Source: Oceanicaulis sp. HLUCCA04 (GTDB taxonomy: Bacteria > Pseudomonadota > Alphaproteobacteria > Caulobacterales > Maricaulaceae). From it: a stretch of DNA of 64,000 nucleotides. Below the pieces are notes generated by a model. That model was not told the origin of the DNA. It ran no database searches and saw only the letters and a list, made by a program, of their open reading frames with translations. The stretch covers positions 297,454 through 361,453 of the forward strand of contig LJSH01000003.1 of assembly GCA_001314625.1 (NCBI GenBank), in the 5' to 3' direction. The position numbers and the translations under genes were made by a program. Position 1 is the first letter of the stretch. Every line of letters begins with the position of its first letter. This document shows, piece after piece, positions 33,590 to 41,960 of the stretch.

Positions 33590-33877
33590 TCAGGAAAGGT
33601 TGCCGCCAATATCGCGGCTTGCATGCAGTATCCGCTCGATGCGCACATCGTCGGCCGCTGGCTGATAGAAAATCAGATAGCGGCCAAAGGGCCGCATCCG
33701 CAGTCCCGGCAAGAGATCGTCCCTCTCCGGCCAAGCCAGCGGATTGTCCTGAATGCCTGCCGCGATCTGCCGCAGGTCGATGATAAAGCTGATCGCCCGC
33801 GTCGTATTGTCCTGCGCGATGTAGTCTGCAATCTCTTCCAGATCGCGCTCCGCAGCGGGTGAGAAGCGCAAACTCAC
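33590..33877 (-). CDS. parE: ParE/RelE-superfamily toxin
   Basis: The 95-residue product begins with the ParE pattern MSLRFSPAAERDLEEIADYIAQDN. It carries LPGLRMRPFGRYLIFYQPAADDVRIERILHASRDI, the conserved beta-strand/Arg block of the family. ParE-type toxins poison DNA gyrase, while RelE relatives cleave mRNA; the HASRDI ending favours ParE. It follows its antitoxin with a four-base overlap. Confidence 0.9.
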   Translation of the reverse strand: MSLRFSPAAERDLEEIADYIAQDNTTRAISFIIDLRQIAAGIQDNPLAWPERDDLLPGLRMRPFGRYLIFYQPAADDVRIERILHASRDIGGNLS

Positions 33878-34140
33878 TCGGCGGTGCCTTGCGCCATCGC
33901 CCGGTACTTCGCTTCCAGCCGGTCAAAGACCTCTCTGGCATCAATGCCCGGACCGCTACTGGCACCCTCCTCGATAGCTCTTCGCAGGGCTTCGAGTTTT
34001 GCCTGACGCATCGCTTCGCGATCTTCCAGCAGGCGCAGCCCGTCGCGGATAATCTCGCTTTTCGAGTTGTAGCGGCCGGACGCAATCAGTTCGTCGATCA
34101 GGCCTTCGAAATGTCCGCCAAGGGCGTAGCTGCTCGGCAT
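33874..34140 (-). CDS. parD: ParD/CopG-type antitoxin
   Basis: The 88-residue product starts at the ATG at 34140 (GGAGACGGCG upstream; the longer frame would begin with TTG). MPSSYALGGHFEGLIDELIASGRYNSKSEIIRDGLRLLED is the standard ParD ribbon-helix-helix N-terminus. The C-terminal arm (about 50-88) would wrap the toxin. A perfect 6+3+6 palindrome upstream is a likely autoregulatory operator. Confidence 0.92.
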   Translation of the reverse strand: MPSSYALGGHFEGLIDELIASGRYNSKSEIIRDGLRLLEDREAMRQAKLEALRRAIEEGASSGPGIDAREVFDRLEAKYRAMAQGTAE

Positions 34141-34165
34141 CGCCGTCTCCGTCAAATCTGATTGG

Positions 34166-34180
34166 TGATAACTATTATCA
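34166..34180. promoter_or_regulatory. Palindromic operator of parDE
   Basis: TGATAACTATTATCA is a perfect 6-bp inverted repeat around CTA, 26 bases upstream of the parD start in an AT-rich patch. It is a good candidate for ParD autorepression. Confidence 0.65.
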
Positions 34181-34233
34181 TATTGTAATGCGAGCCGCCA
34201 GCCTGAGCCCCTGTAAAAATTTGTAAAGCAGCC

Positions 34234-34278
34234 TTGACGTCAAGTGAGCTTGACGCTATTTCGTAAAGCACGCTTTAC
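34234..34278 (+). promoter_or_regulatory. Promoter and 16-bp operator of the first membrane/XRE module
   Basis: TTGACG (34234-34239), 17 bases, then TATTTC forms a plausible promoter. It is immediately followed by the palindrome GTAAAGCACGCTTTAC (34263-34278). The -35 lies in a 12-bp palindrome CTTGACGTCAAG. The 16-bp operator has the same layout (GTAA.., four-base centre, ..TTAC) as the one upstream of the second XRE module at 37585-37600. Confidence 0.65.
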
Positions 34279-34292
34279 AAAGGGAGCAGGAT

Positions 34293-34559
34293 ATGACTTT
34301 CTCAAGGAAACTTCGCATCGGTCTGGTCGTGCTGGCGGGGTCGGCAACATTGCTGGCGTGGACGGGTGCGGGGGCCGCGTATTTTTTGGACGCGCCGCAA
34401 GCGGTGTTTGTGCTTGCGCTGATTGCCGCAGCACTGGCGACGGAGGCCTTGTTCTGGTTGACCATGTTCGTGCTGGGCTGGACAGCCTTTGCCAACCGCC
34501 ACTGGGTGATCCGCCTGTTTACTGGCGGCCGGAAGCCTGGTGAGGTCAGCCAAGCCTGA
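34293..34559 (+). CDS. Small membrane protein, first gene of XRE-linked module A
   Basis: The 88-residue protein has two membrane helices (about 10-30 and 37-62) and a basic C-terminal tail. The ribosome site AGGGAGCAGGAT precedes the ATG directly after the operator. It is the first of four close-packed genes ending in an XRE regulator. I recognise no family. Confidence 0.65.
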   Translation: MTFSRKLRIGLVVLAGSATLLAWTGAGAAYFLDAPQAVFVLALIAAALATEALFWLTMFVLGWTAFANRHWVIRLFTGGRKPGEVSQA

Positions 34560-34568
34560 AGGGAAGCC

Positions 34569-34988
34569 ATGATCAATCTTGTTCCGGAAACCTATTCTGC
34601 CCCGCCTGCCGCGCGCCGCCGTTATATCTGGCGGTCCATGACGATGTTTGGCCTGTTGATGATTGCTTTCACCGGGTTCCACGCCGTCGGCGGCGGGCCG
34701 CCGGAACGATTCGGGCTGAACCTTGCCATGGTGCTGCTCTGCATAGGCTTTGTGCTGGCGGCCAGCTTTGAGACGGTGGTGTTGATCCGTTCGCTCGACG
34801 AGCTGCAGCAGCGTATTCACATACTGGCCTGGGCAATAGGGCTGGGGGCAGCGGTGACGGTAGCGTTTTGCTGGGACTTGGCGTCCACATGGCTGCCTGT
34901 TGTCATGTTCGAGCCGATCTTCACCGTGCTGATTGCGGTGACCGGCTACTACCTCTCGCTGTTCCTTGTCAGCCGCCATTACCGCTAG
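34569..34988 (+). CDS. Four-helix membrane protein, XRE-linked module A
   Basis: A 139-residue protein with four predicted membrane helices (about 23-42, 50-72, 84-102 and 110-132) and the loop IRSLDELQQRIH between helices 2 and 3. That loop and the layout are seen in small membrane proteins paired with compact XRE regulators. It lies nine bases after the previous gene. The function is unknown. Confidence 0.65.
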   Translation: MINLVPETYSAPPAARRRYIWRSMTMFGLLMIAFTGFHAVGGGPPERFGLNLAMVLLCIGFVLAASFETVVLIRSLDELQQRIHILAWAIGLGAAVTVAFCWDLASTWLPVVMFEPIFTVLIAVTGYYLSLFLVSRHYR

Positions 34989-35012
34989 AGGCGTTCGCGA
35001 AGGATATTTCCC

Positions 35013-35639
35013 ATGCGCTTTTCCCAACATGATGCCGCGCGCGTACGCCACCCTGTGCGGGCCAGCGGCACGCTTGCCCTGTTATTGCTCTTCCTGACGA
35101 TCGGACTTTTCGCGGCGTTCGCCCTGGAGATGGCCAGCGGGTTCGATGATCCGGTGCTTCTGGGTGTGACGGGCGTTGCAACGCTGGCCAGCTTCTTGCT
35201 GTGGGTGCGTGAAAACCGTATCGCGCAATCGGCTGCAAATGCACCGGCTACGCCGCGTCACGAGATAAAGGCGATAGTGTTCATCCCTCTGCAGGTCGCG
35301 CTGGCCATGGCCTATGTCGGCGCGCTCCTCGCTGCCCGGCATTACGTGCCGGAGCTTGGCGGGTTTGTGAAAGGACTCCTGCAGAGCCTGCCTATCGGAC
35401 TGGTAGCTGGCTGGGTCGTTGTGTGGGTCTATATCCTCATCGAGAGTGACGAGATGATCGGTCGGCTGATGATCACGGCCACTGCCATATCTGCCGGCGC
35501 GGTGTTGTGCCTCGCGACGTTCTGGGGGCTGGTGACACTTGATACCACTTTGCCCGAACTTGGTGCGGTGTATCTGTTCCCGGTGTTTGCGATGACCCAC
35601 GGTTTCGTTGCCGCCTTTATGATCCGCCGCTATTCATGA
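35013..35639 (+). CDS. Six-helix membrane protein, XRE-linked module A
   Basis: A 208-residue membrane protein with about six helices. A polar loop (RENRIAQSAANAPATPRHEIKA, about 67-88) lies after helix 2, and the loop IESDEMIGRLMI (about 144-155) resembles the charged loop of the preceding gene. That suggests the two share ancestry. Its stop overlaps the XRE gene by four bases (ATGA). The function is unknown. Confidence 0.65.
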   Translation: MRFSQHDAARVRHPVRASGTLALLLLFLTIGLFAAFALEMASGFDDPVLLGVTGVATLASFLLWVRENRIAQSAANAPATPRHEIKAIVFIPLQVALAMAYVGALLAARHYVPELGGFVKGLLQSLPIGLVAGWVVVWVYILIESDEMIGRLMITATAISAGAVLCLATFWGLVTLDTTLPELGAVYLFPVFAMTHGFVAAFMIRRYS

Positions 35640-35836
35640 AAAACCGGCTGAAGGATCTGCGCGCAGTGCGCGGCTGGAGTCAGGCACGTCTGGCCGAGCA
35701 GCTGGATGTCTCGCGCCAGACCGTGATTTCGCTGGAGAATGGCAAGTACGATCCGTCCCTGCCGCTCGCTTTTCGCATTGCGCGGCTGTTTGGAGAGCCC
35801 ATCGAGGCGATATTCGACGACGGCATTGAGGGCTGA
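35636..35836 (+). CDS. Compact XRE-family repressor, module A
   Basis: A 66-residue Cro/CI-type helix-turn-helix protein: LKDLRAVRGWSQARLAEQLDVSRQTVISLENGKYDPSL is the DNA-binding unit. It is then only long enough for a short dimerisation helix (FGEPIEAIFDDGIEG). Such compact regulators usually repress their own operon with cognate membrane proteins. Its recognition segment RQTVISLENGKYDPSL nearly matches that of the module B regulator, consistent with the similar operators at both loci. Confidence 0.88.
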   Translation: MKNRLKDLRAVRGWSQARLAEQLDVSRQTVISLENGKYDPSLPLAFRIARLFGEPIEAIFDDGIEG

Positions 35837-35920
35837 GGGGCAGGGGCGTCATTGACGCATGGGCGCGTGAGGTCTACCTGCCAGCCAAGCCCTTCAACGC
35901 CCGAAACGGACGCTTTTTCC

Positions 35921-37516
35921 ATGAGTGAATATTCCGCCCTTGCCGCCAACGCCAAAGCCTGGCCGTTCGAGCTCGCGCGGGAACTCCTCAAACGGGTGGA
36001 AAAGCGGGGCGATACGTCCAGGCCGGTCGTCTTCGAGACCGGCTATGGCCCGTCCGGCCTGCCGCATATCGGCACGTTCGGCGAGGTGGTGCGCACCACC
36101 ATGGTGCGCCATGCGTTTGAAGTGCTTACCGACGGGAAAATCGCGACCCGCCTGATCTGCGTCTCTGATGACATGGACGGGATGCGAAAGGTGCCGGGCA
36201 ATATCCCGGACCCGGAAAAGCTGGAAGCCCATCTGCAGCGCCCGCTGACCGATGTGCCCGACCCGTTCGGCACGCATGAGAGCTTCGGTCATCACAATAA
36301 TGCGCGTTTGCGCGCGTTTCTGGACGGGTTCGGTTTTGAGTACGAGTTTCTGTCGGCGACCGAGCTTTACCGCACGGGCGCGTATGACCAGATGCTGCTC
36401 ACCGCGCTTCAGCGCTATGACGACATCATGAAAGTGATGTTGCCCACGCTGGGCGAGGAACGCCGCGCCACCTACAGCCCGTTTCTGCCCTTGAGCCCGA
36501 AAACGGGCCGCGTGCTTTATGTGCCGATGAAAGCCATCGATGCGCAGGCCGGGACGATCACGTTCGATGACGAGGATGGCGAGGAACTGACGCTGCCCGT
36601 CACTGGCGGTAATGCCAAGCTGCAATGGAAACCCGATTTCGGCGCGCGCTGGGCGGCGCTGGGCGTGGATTTCGAGATGTATGGCAAGGACCATCAGGTC
36701 AATGGCGCGATCTATTCGCGTATCTGCCGCATCCTGGGCGCGGAGCCGCCCGTGCAGTTCTGCTACGAGCTGTTTCTCGACCAGCAGGGCGAGAAAATCT
36801 CGAAGACCAAAGGCAATGGTATCGCGGTGGAGGAATGGCTGCGCTATGCGCCGGCTGAAAGCCTGTCGCTCTACATGTTCCAGAAGCCCAAAACCGCCAA
36901 ACGGCTCTATTTCGATGTCATCCCCAAGGCTGTGGACGAGTATCGCCAGCACCTGGCCGCCTATCAGGGGCAGGAGCCAGACAAACGCATCGAAAACCCT
37001 GTCTGGCATATCCATTCGGGCAACCCGCCCGCGCCCGGCGCGGATATTTCCTTCGCGCTGATGCTCAATCTTGTTTCGGCGGCGAATGCATCGAGCAAGG
37101 AAACGCTGTGGGGCTTTATCGGCCGCTATGCGCCGGGCACCAGCCCGGCAAGCGAACCCTTTCTTGACCGGCTGGCCGATTATGCGATTGCCTATTACGA
37201 GGACTTCGTCAAACCGGCCAAGACCTACCGCGCGCCGAACGATCAGGAGCGGGCAGGGCTTGAAGGGCTTGTTGCACGCCTTGAGGCGCTGTCACCCGAT
37301 GAGCGCGACGCCGAGCTGATCCAGACGGAAGTCTATTCGGCTGGCAAGGATGCCGGATTTGAGCAGCTCAGGGACTGGTTCCAGGCGCTTTACGAAGTGC
37401 TGCTGGGCCAGTCGCAAGGTCCGCGCTTTGGCGGATTCGCCGCCATTTACGGCCTGCCGCGCACGATTGCCCTGATCCGCCGTGCGCTGGCGGGCGAGGA
37501 TTTTAGCAAGGGCTGA
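35921..37516 (+). CDS. lysS: Class I lysyl-tRNA synthetase
   Basis: LysRS of the class I type, found in archaea and alphaproteobacteria, charges tRNA(Lys). The 531-residue protein starts at the ATG at 35921 ([19 protein letters not shown]). An in-frame ATG 69 bases upstream is unlikely, lacking a ribosome site. The HIGH-type motif is [10 protein letters not shown] (about 46-55), and the KMSKS-type motif is [10 protein letters not shown] (about 289-298). The anticodon-binding helical region is C-terminal. No class II LysRS is in the window. Confidence 0.96.
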   Translation: MSEYSALAANAKAWPFELARELLKRVEKRGDTSRPVVFETGYGPSGLPHIGTFGEVVRTTMVRHAFEVLTDGKIATRLICVSDDMDGMRKVPGNIPDPEKLEAHLQRPLTDVPDPFGTHESFGHHNNARLRAFLDGFGFEYEFLSATELYRTGAYDQMLLTALQRYDDIMKVMLPTLGEERRATYSPFLPLSPKTGRVLYVPMKAIDAQAGTITFDDEDGEELTLPVTGGNAKLQWKPDFGARWAALGVDFEMYGKDHQVNGAIYSRICRILGAEPPVQFCYELFLDQQGEKISKTKGNGIAVEEWLRYAPAESLSLYMFQKPKTAKRLYFDVIPKAVDEYRQHLAAYQGQEPDKRIENPVWHIHSGNPPAPGADISFALMLNLVSAANASSKETLWGFIGRYAPGTSPASEPFLDRLADYAIAYYEDFVKPAKTYRAPNDQERAGLEGLVARLEALSPDERDAELIQTEVYSAGKDAGFEQLRDWFQALYEVLLGQSQGPRFGGFAAIYGLPRTIALIRRALAGEDFSKG

Positions 37517-37530
37517 GTTTCACCCGCTGA

Positions 37531-37600
37531 TTCTTGTGTAAGAAAAACTTGACCTAAAGTCGGTTATTTCCTACATCCTTCGATGTAAGATAATTCTTAC
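37531..37600 (+). promoter_or_regulatory. Promoter and palindromic operators of the second membrane/XRE module
   Basis: TTGACC (37549-37554), 17 bases, then TACATC forms a promoter. TTCTT-GTGT-AAGAA (37531-37544) upstream and GTAAGA-TAAT-TCTTAC (37585-37600) downstream are perfect inverted repeats. The latter has the same size and GTAA/TTAC ends as the module A operator at 34263-34278. Confidence 0.7.
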
Positions 37601-37621
37601 TTGTAGTCGGAAAGGTTTGAC

Positions 37622-38059
37622 ATGTCGTTTCACGAGAAAAGTAATGCCCTGATGCTGGGCGCCATGGTTCTGGTTTACGGGGTTTATTTCATGTTGGTGC
37701 TGGGTCTGCCCACCCTGAGCGGGACCGATATCGATGTGAATGCCCGTCTCGTCATGTCTAACGGGCTGATGCTGACGAGCGTGGTCGCGCTGGTGGCGAT
37801 TGCCATAGCCGGTCACATCATCATCGCCGTGCTCGCCCCCAAAGACGCCGACAAGCATGATGAGCGTGACAAGCTGATCGAGATGCGCGGCGACCAGCGC
37901 GGCGGGTTTGTGATGGCGTTCGGCGCACTGTGCGCGATGGGTCTTGCCATGCTGGCTATGCCACATTTCTGGATCGTCAATGCGATCCTGGCAGGTCTGG
38001 TGCTGGGCGAGATCGTCAAGGCCGTCTCGAAGATCATCGATTACCGCCGGGGCGTCTGA
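37622..38059 (+). CDS. Four-helix membrane protein, XRE-linked module B
   Basis: A 145-residue protein with four predicted helices (about 10-30, 48-70, 92-110 and 114-134) and a charged loop [22 protein letters not shown] between helices 2 and 3. The Asp-Glu-Arg-Asp-rich loop is typical of small membrane proteins encoded with compact XRE regulators (DUF2178-like in my recollection). TCGGAAAGGTTTGAC provides the ribosome site. Two bases separate it from the XRE gene. The function is unknown. Confidence 0.7.
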   Translation: MSFHEKSNALMLGAMVLVYGVYFMLVLGLPTLSGTDIDVNARLVMSNGLMLTSVVALVAIAIAGHIIIAVLAPKDADKHDERDKLIEMRGDQRGGFVMAFGALCAMGLAMLAMPHFWIVNAILAGLVLGEIVKAVSKIIDYRRGV

Positions 38060-38061
38060 GC

Positions 38062-38280
38062 ATGGGCAAGGGCAAGACCAGCATCACCAACACGATCCGC
38101 GAACAGCGATTTCATGCTGGCGAGATGACGCAAGCCGAGCTTGCCGACGCGATAGGCGTCACCCGCCAGACCGTCATCGCGATGGAGCAGGGGCGCTACT
38201 CGCCGTCGCTGGAAGTAGCTTTCCGGGTGGCGCGCGCCTTCGGCAAGCCGCTGGAAGACGTGTTCAGGTATGAGGGGTAG
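38062..38280 (+). CDS. Compact XRE-family repressor, module B
   Basis: A 72-residue helix-turn-helix protein. [29 protein letters not shown] is the DNA-binding unit, and [20 protein letters not shown] the short dimer helix. It is closely similar to the module A regulator (RQTVI..E.G.Y.PSL..AFR.AR.FG.P.E..F in both). It likely represses its own promoter through the palindrome at 37585-37600 and might cross-bind the operator at 34263-34278. Confidence 0.9.
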   Translation: MGKGKTSITNTIREQRFHAGEMTQAELADAIGVTRQTVIAMEQGRYSPSLEVAFRVARAFGKPLEDVFRYEG

Positions 38281-38300
38281 GATTGCGTTCGCCTCGTTTC

Positions 38301-38390
38301 GTCGTTCCCGCTTGAGGCGGGAACCCGGAGCCGTTTGCAAGACCTTCGCCCACGTTCTCTGGATCCCCGCCTGTGCGGGGATGACGAAAA
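38301..38390. repeat. Pair of REP-like palindromes
   Basis: Two short GC-rich hairpins lie in the gap between convergent genes: GTTCCCGC/GCGGGAAC (38304-38324) and ATCCCCGC-CTGT-GCGGGGAT (38363-38382) followed by GACGAAAAAAG. The second has the form of widespread alphaproteobacterial intergenic repeats (GGATCCCCGC...GCGGGGATGACG). It may also act as a terminator on the plus strand. Confidence 0.6.
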
Positions 38391-38416
38391 AAGCTCGAGA
38401 CCAGAAAGTCTTAAAT

Positions 38417-39043
38417 CTACTGGCTGGCCCAGACGATACGGGCCATCCAGACGAGCTCGGTCACGTCCAGCACGCGCGTCTCAAATTCGGTGTTGAGCGA
38501 GACAAGCTCGATGGTGCGCGCGGTGGTGCGGCCCAGCTCCTTGGCCATGATCTCGCCGGAGCGCAGCTTGGCCACCACCCTGTCACCGCGCCGCGGCTGG
38601 GCGTGGGGGGCGACAACAATCCTGTCGCCTGGCCGGTAGAGGGGCAGCATGGAGTCCCCGGAGATTTCCAGCGCGTAGCACGCCTCGTCGTCCAGGCCGG
38701 GGAATATCACTTCTTCCCAGCCCGACCCCACCGGAAAGCCCGCATCATCGAAAAAGCCTTCATTGCCCGCCTGCGCCAGACCGATGAGCGGCACCGAGCG
38801 GCCCGCCATCGTATCGGTGGCAAGACCCGCAAATTCGGCAAAACTCACCTTGGTGGCGTCCAGCGCCTTGGCCAGGCTCTCGGTGGACGGCCAGCGCGGC
38901 TTGCTGTCTGAGGCGGCAACGCGCTTGGACGGGTTGAAAGTGGTCGGGTCCAGACCCGCCATGCGGGCGAGGCCGGATGGAGAGGTGGACGCGCGCTGGG
39001 CCAGCCGGTCAATGCCGCGCCAGACCTGAGTATGGGTGAGCAT
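38417..39043 (-). CDS. S24/LexA-like helix-turn-helix regulator
   Basis: The 208-residue product (start at 39043, ribosome site AAGGAGGCGCGGCC) has an N-terminal DNA-binding region (about 5-60, MAGLDPTTFNPSKRV). A C-terminal S24 peptidase domain follows, with the catalytic Ser in EISGDSMLPLYRPGDRIVV and the Lys in GDRVVAKLRSGEIMAKELGR. An Ala-Gly cleavage site (GLAQAGNEGFF) is present, so DNA-damage-induced self-cleavage is possible. It is not LexA itself, since the N-terminal domain differs; phage-repressor descent is likely. Confidence 0.85.
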   Translation of the reverse strand: MLTHTQVWRGIDRLAQRASTSPSGLARMAGLDPTTFNPSKRVAASDSKPRWPSTESLAKALDATKVSFAEFAGLATDTMAGRSVPLIGLAQAGNEGFFDDAGFPVGSGWEEVIFPGLDDEACYALEISGDSMLPLYRPGDRIVVAPHAQPRRGDRVVAKLRSGEIMAKELGRTTARTIELVSLNTEFETRVLDVTELVWMARIVWASQ

Positions 39044-39153
39044 GGCCGCGCCTCCTTCAACCAAAGCCAAGGAATTTATTCCTTTGCCAAGGAGAAATGT
39101 CAAGCCGCTACGCCGGGCTTGCAGGGTTTTCATGGCCGGTCTAGAGCGAAGCC

Positions 39154-39501
39154 ATGACACAGGATGTGATTTACCGATTTGCTGACCCGGCCGTGCTGGG
39201 CGCTGCCGCCATGTCCGGCCAGTTCGAGGGCGAGGCGCATGATGCGCGTGACGGCTTCATTCATTGCTCTGCCCGCGATCAGCTTGAGGGCACGCTGACA
39301 GCCCACTTCACGGGTGTGGACCGCATTGCGCTGGCCGTGATCGATACACAGGCACTGGGCGGCAGCCTGAAATGGGAAAAGTCGCGCGGCGGTGAGTTGT
39401 TTCCGCATATCCATGGCACGCTGCCCTTTACCGCGATCCGCTCGGTTCACCTTCTCAGACGGGACGAAGAGGGCCATTGGCGTCTGCCGGAGGAGCTGTG
39501 A
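39154..39501 (+). CDS. DUF952 protein
   Basis: A 115-residue protein with the DUF952 hallmarks DGFIHCSARDQLEGTLTAHF (about 34-53) and KWEKSRGGELFPHIHGTLP (about 74-92). The conserved histidines suggest an enzyme, possibly ADP-ribosyl-related, but no function is established. Its stop overlaps the pyrD start, so the two are cotranscribed. Confidence 0.88.
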   Translation: MTQDVIYRFADPAVLGAAAMSGQFEGEAHDARDGFIHCSARDQLEGTLTAHFTGVDRIALAVIDTQALGGSLKWEKSRGGELFPHIHGTLPFTAIRSVHLLRRDEEGHWRLPEEL

Positions 39502-40538
39502 TGGCGCTCGCTGACTGGGGTGCAAAAAGCCTCACCCTTCTCCCGCCGGAAACCGCCCACACAATAAGCCTGAAGGCGCTGCAAGCCGGGTTGGGGCCGA
39601 AACTGCCTGCCAATGCAGATCCGGTTCTGGCCACGTCCATCGCCGGGATAGAGCTGGCCCATCCGGTGGGGCTGGCCGCCGGGTATGACAAGAATGGCGA
39701 AGCGCCCGATGCGCTGCTGGGGGCGGGATTTGCCTTTGTCGAGCTGGGCGCTGTCACGCCGCGTCCGCAGGCGGGCAATCCCCGGCCACGCCTGTTCCGC
39801 CTGCGTGAAGACCGCGCGGTCATCAACCGTATGGGCTTTAACAATGAAGGGCTGGACGCGCTTAAAGCCCGCCTTGAGGCGCGCGCGGACAAGCCCGGCA
39901 TTGTTGGCATCAATCTGGGTGCCAACAAGGATAGCGACGACCGCGCAGGCGATTATGTGACGCTGGTCAAGGCCCTGAAAGGTCTGGCCAGCTTTTTCAC
40001 GGTCAATATTTCTTCGCCCAACACGCCGGGCCTGCGCGACATGCAGGGTGAAGACGCGCTGGGCGCTTTGCTGGCCCGAGTCAATGACGCCCGCTGGACC
40101 GAGCCGGTTTTCCTCAAAGTTGCGCCTGATCTGGACGCGGCAGGCATCGAGTCCATCGTGCGCGTGGCGATGGCCCACCGCATTTCGGGTCTGATCGTGT
40201 CGAACACCACGCTGGCCCGGCCAGACACGCTCAGCAGCCGCCACAAGGGTGAAGCCGGAGGGCTTTCCGGTGCGCCTCTGACGGAAGCCTCGACAGAGGT
40301 GCTGCGTCAGGTGCGCAAAGCGGCAGGGCCGGACCTGCCGCTGATCGGTGTGGGCGGCGTGAACTCGGTGGAGAGCGCCTATGCCAAGATCAAGGCAGGC
40401 GCGAGCGCGATCCAGCTCTACACCGCTTTGGTCTATCAGGGGCCGGGGCTGATCGGGCGCCTGCGTGACGGGCTGGCCGAGCGCATCAAGGCCGATGGCT
40501 ATACATCGTTGGCCGGCGCGGTGGGTGCTGACGCCTGA
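39501..40538 (+). CDS. pyrD: Class 2 dihydroorotate dehydrogenase (quinone)
   Basis: PyrD oxidises dihydroorotate to orotate with FMN and the quinone pool at the inner membrane, the fourth step of pyrimidine synthesis. The 345-residue protein starts at ATG 39501. VGLAAGYDKNGEAPDALLGAGFAFVELGAVTPRPQ, NRMGFNNEG, TVNISSPNTPGLR (the catalytic Ser) and the phosphate-binding GVGGVNS are all present. The N-terminal membrane-associating helices define class 2. The 3' end overlaps the convergent MATE gene by 40 bases. Confidence 0.96.
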   Translation: MALADWGAKSLTLLPPETAHTISLKALQAGLGPKLPANADPVLATSIAGIELAHPVGLAAGYDKNGEAPDALLGAGFAFVELGAVTPRPQAGNPRPRLFRLREDRAVINRMGFNNEGLDALKARLEARADKPGIVGINLGANKDSDDRAGDYVTLVKALKGLASFFTVNISSPNTPGLRDMQGEDALGALLARVNDARWTEPVFLKVAPDLDAAGIESIVRVAMAHRISGLIVSNTTLARPDTLSSRHKGEAGGLSGAPLTEASTEVLRQVRKAAGPDLPLIGVGGVNSVESAYAKIKAGASAIQLYTALVYQGPGLIGRLRDGLAERIKADGYTSLAGAVGADA

Positions 40539-41857
40539 GCGGTGACATCGCGTTTCAGGCCCTTCAGGCCAAAGCTGAGCGTGCCTGCCCGCGCGATATA
40601 GTATCCGAGAAATGCCAGCCACAGCCCCACACCGCCAAAGGCGGGCCGCAAGGCGAAATCCAGTGCCACGTAGATCAGGAATGACGCGATCATCGCGTTG
40701 CGCATCAGCGGACCTCTGGTGGTGCCGATCATCAGCCCGTCAAGCTGCCAGCTGGCAAAGCCCAGCACGGGGACGAGCGCGCAATACGGCAGAAAGGCCG
40801 CCGCCGCGCCGCGCGTCGCCGGATCGGTGGTGATCAGGCTGATCAGCGTCCCGCCGCCAGCCAGTAACGCCAGGCTTGCCATGGCGGCGAAGCCGGCGGC
40901 CTGTTCGGTCGTCAGGCGCAGGGCGCGCTTCAGGCCCTGCCAGTCGCCTCTGCCGGCTGCCTTGCCGGTGACGGTTTCGGTGACATGGGCGAACGCATCC
41001 AGGAAATAGGCGATGATAGCGATGAACTGGAGCAGCACGGCATTGCCAGCCATCACGCTGGTGCCCTCGCGCAGGCTCATCTCGTTGAACCAGGCAAAAC
41101 CGGCCAGAAGCGCCAGCGTACGAAGGAAGATGTCGCGGTTCACGCCCAAAAGTCGGCGAAGGGCAGCAGGTGCGAAGATCAGCGCCGACGGCACCGATAT
41201 AGCTGTCCGGGTGCGCAGGATCCACCAGACGATGGCGACTCCCGGTAAGAGGTGAAGCCAGAGCGCCAGCGTGCTGGCCCAGGCCACGCCCGGAACGCCC
41301 CATCCCAGCCCGGCGACGAAAAGAATGGACAGCCCGGCATTGAGCACGTTCAGCGCCGCCTGCAGGGCCAGCGCCATGCCGGTGCGGCCCAGCCCGATCA
41401 GCCAGCCATAGAGGGCAAATCCGGCCAGCGTGGCCGGTGCGCTCCAGATGCGCGCATCGAAATAGGCCCTTCCGGCCGTTTCCACGCCGGTCTCGGCGGA
41501 AAACAGGCCAAAGGCCAGTTCTTGCAAGGGCCATTGCGCGAGTAACATCACCAGCCCGATGGCCAGCCCTGTCATGATCCCGCGCAGCAGGCTGGCGCGC
41601 ACCTCGGCGTCGTCGCCGCGTCCGTCGGCCTGCGCGGTCAGGCCGGTCATGCCCATGCGCAGAAAGCCGAATGCCCAGAACAGGAAGTTGAAGATCAGCG
41701 CGCCCAGCGCGACTGCGGCAATGTCAGCGGTCGAGCCAGAGCGCCCGATCACAGCAATATCGACCAGCCCGACCAGCGGCGTGGCGATATTCGCCGCCAT
41801 GATGGGCAAGGCCAGGGTCAGAACCTTCTGGCGGGTGAGAGGCGGCGCTGCGGTCAT
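40499..41857 (-). CDS. MATE-family efflux transporter
   Basis: The 452-residue product has about twelve membrane helices and the DinF-like MATE pattern (LALPIMAANIATPLVGLVDIAVIGRSGS near the start, AGRAYFDARIWSAPATLAGFALYGWLIG in the middle). It exchanges cations for drugs or metabolites. I choose ATG 41857; ATG 41899 adds 14 residues without better support. It converges on pyrD, sharing 40 bases, and diverges from the alcohol dehydrogenase gene. Confidence 0.9.
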   Translation of the reverse strand: MTAAPPLTRQKVLTLALPIMAANIATPLVGLVDIAVIGRSGSTADIAAVALGALIFNFLFWAFGFLRMGMTGLTAQADGRGDDAEVRASLLRGIMTGLAIGLVMLLAQWPLQELAFGLFSAETGVETAGRAYFDARIWSAPATLAGFALYGWLIGLGRTGMALALQAALNVLNAGLSILFVAGLGWGVPGVAWASTLALWLHLLPGVAIVWWILRTRTAISVPSALIFAPAALRRLLGVNRDIFLRTLALLAGFAWFNEMSLREGTSVMAGNAVLLQFIAIIAYFLDAFAHVTETVTGKAAGRGDWQGLKRALRLTTEQAAGFAAMASLALLAGGGTLISLITTDPATRGAAAAFLPYCALVPVLGFASWQLDGLMIGTTRGPLMRNAMIASFLIYVALDFALRPAFGGVGLWLAFLGYYIARAGTLSFGLKGLKRDVTAQASAPTAPANDV

Positions 41858-41960
41858 CACAGCCGAATAAATCCAAACATGCGCCCTCGCAAACGCCATG
41901 TGTTCACATTAGCTTACGCCCGGTGACAGTCCGTCTCGCCAGTTCCGGGAGAATTTCATC

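Noticed and set aside
38301-38390. CRISPR-like repeat array
   Set aside because: Only two non-identical palindromes with no regular spacers. They fit REP-type repeats.
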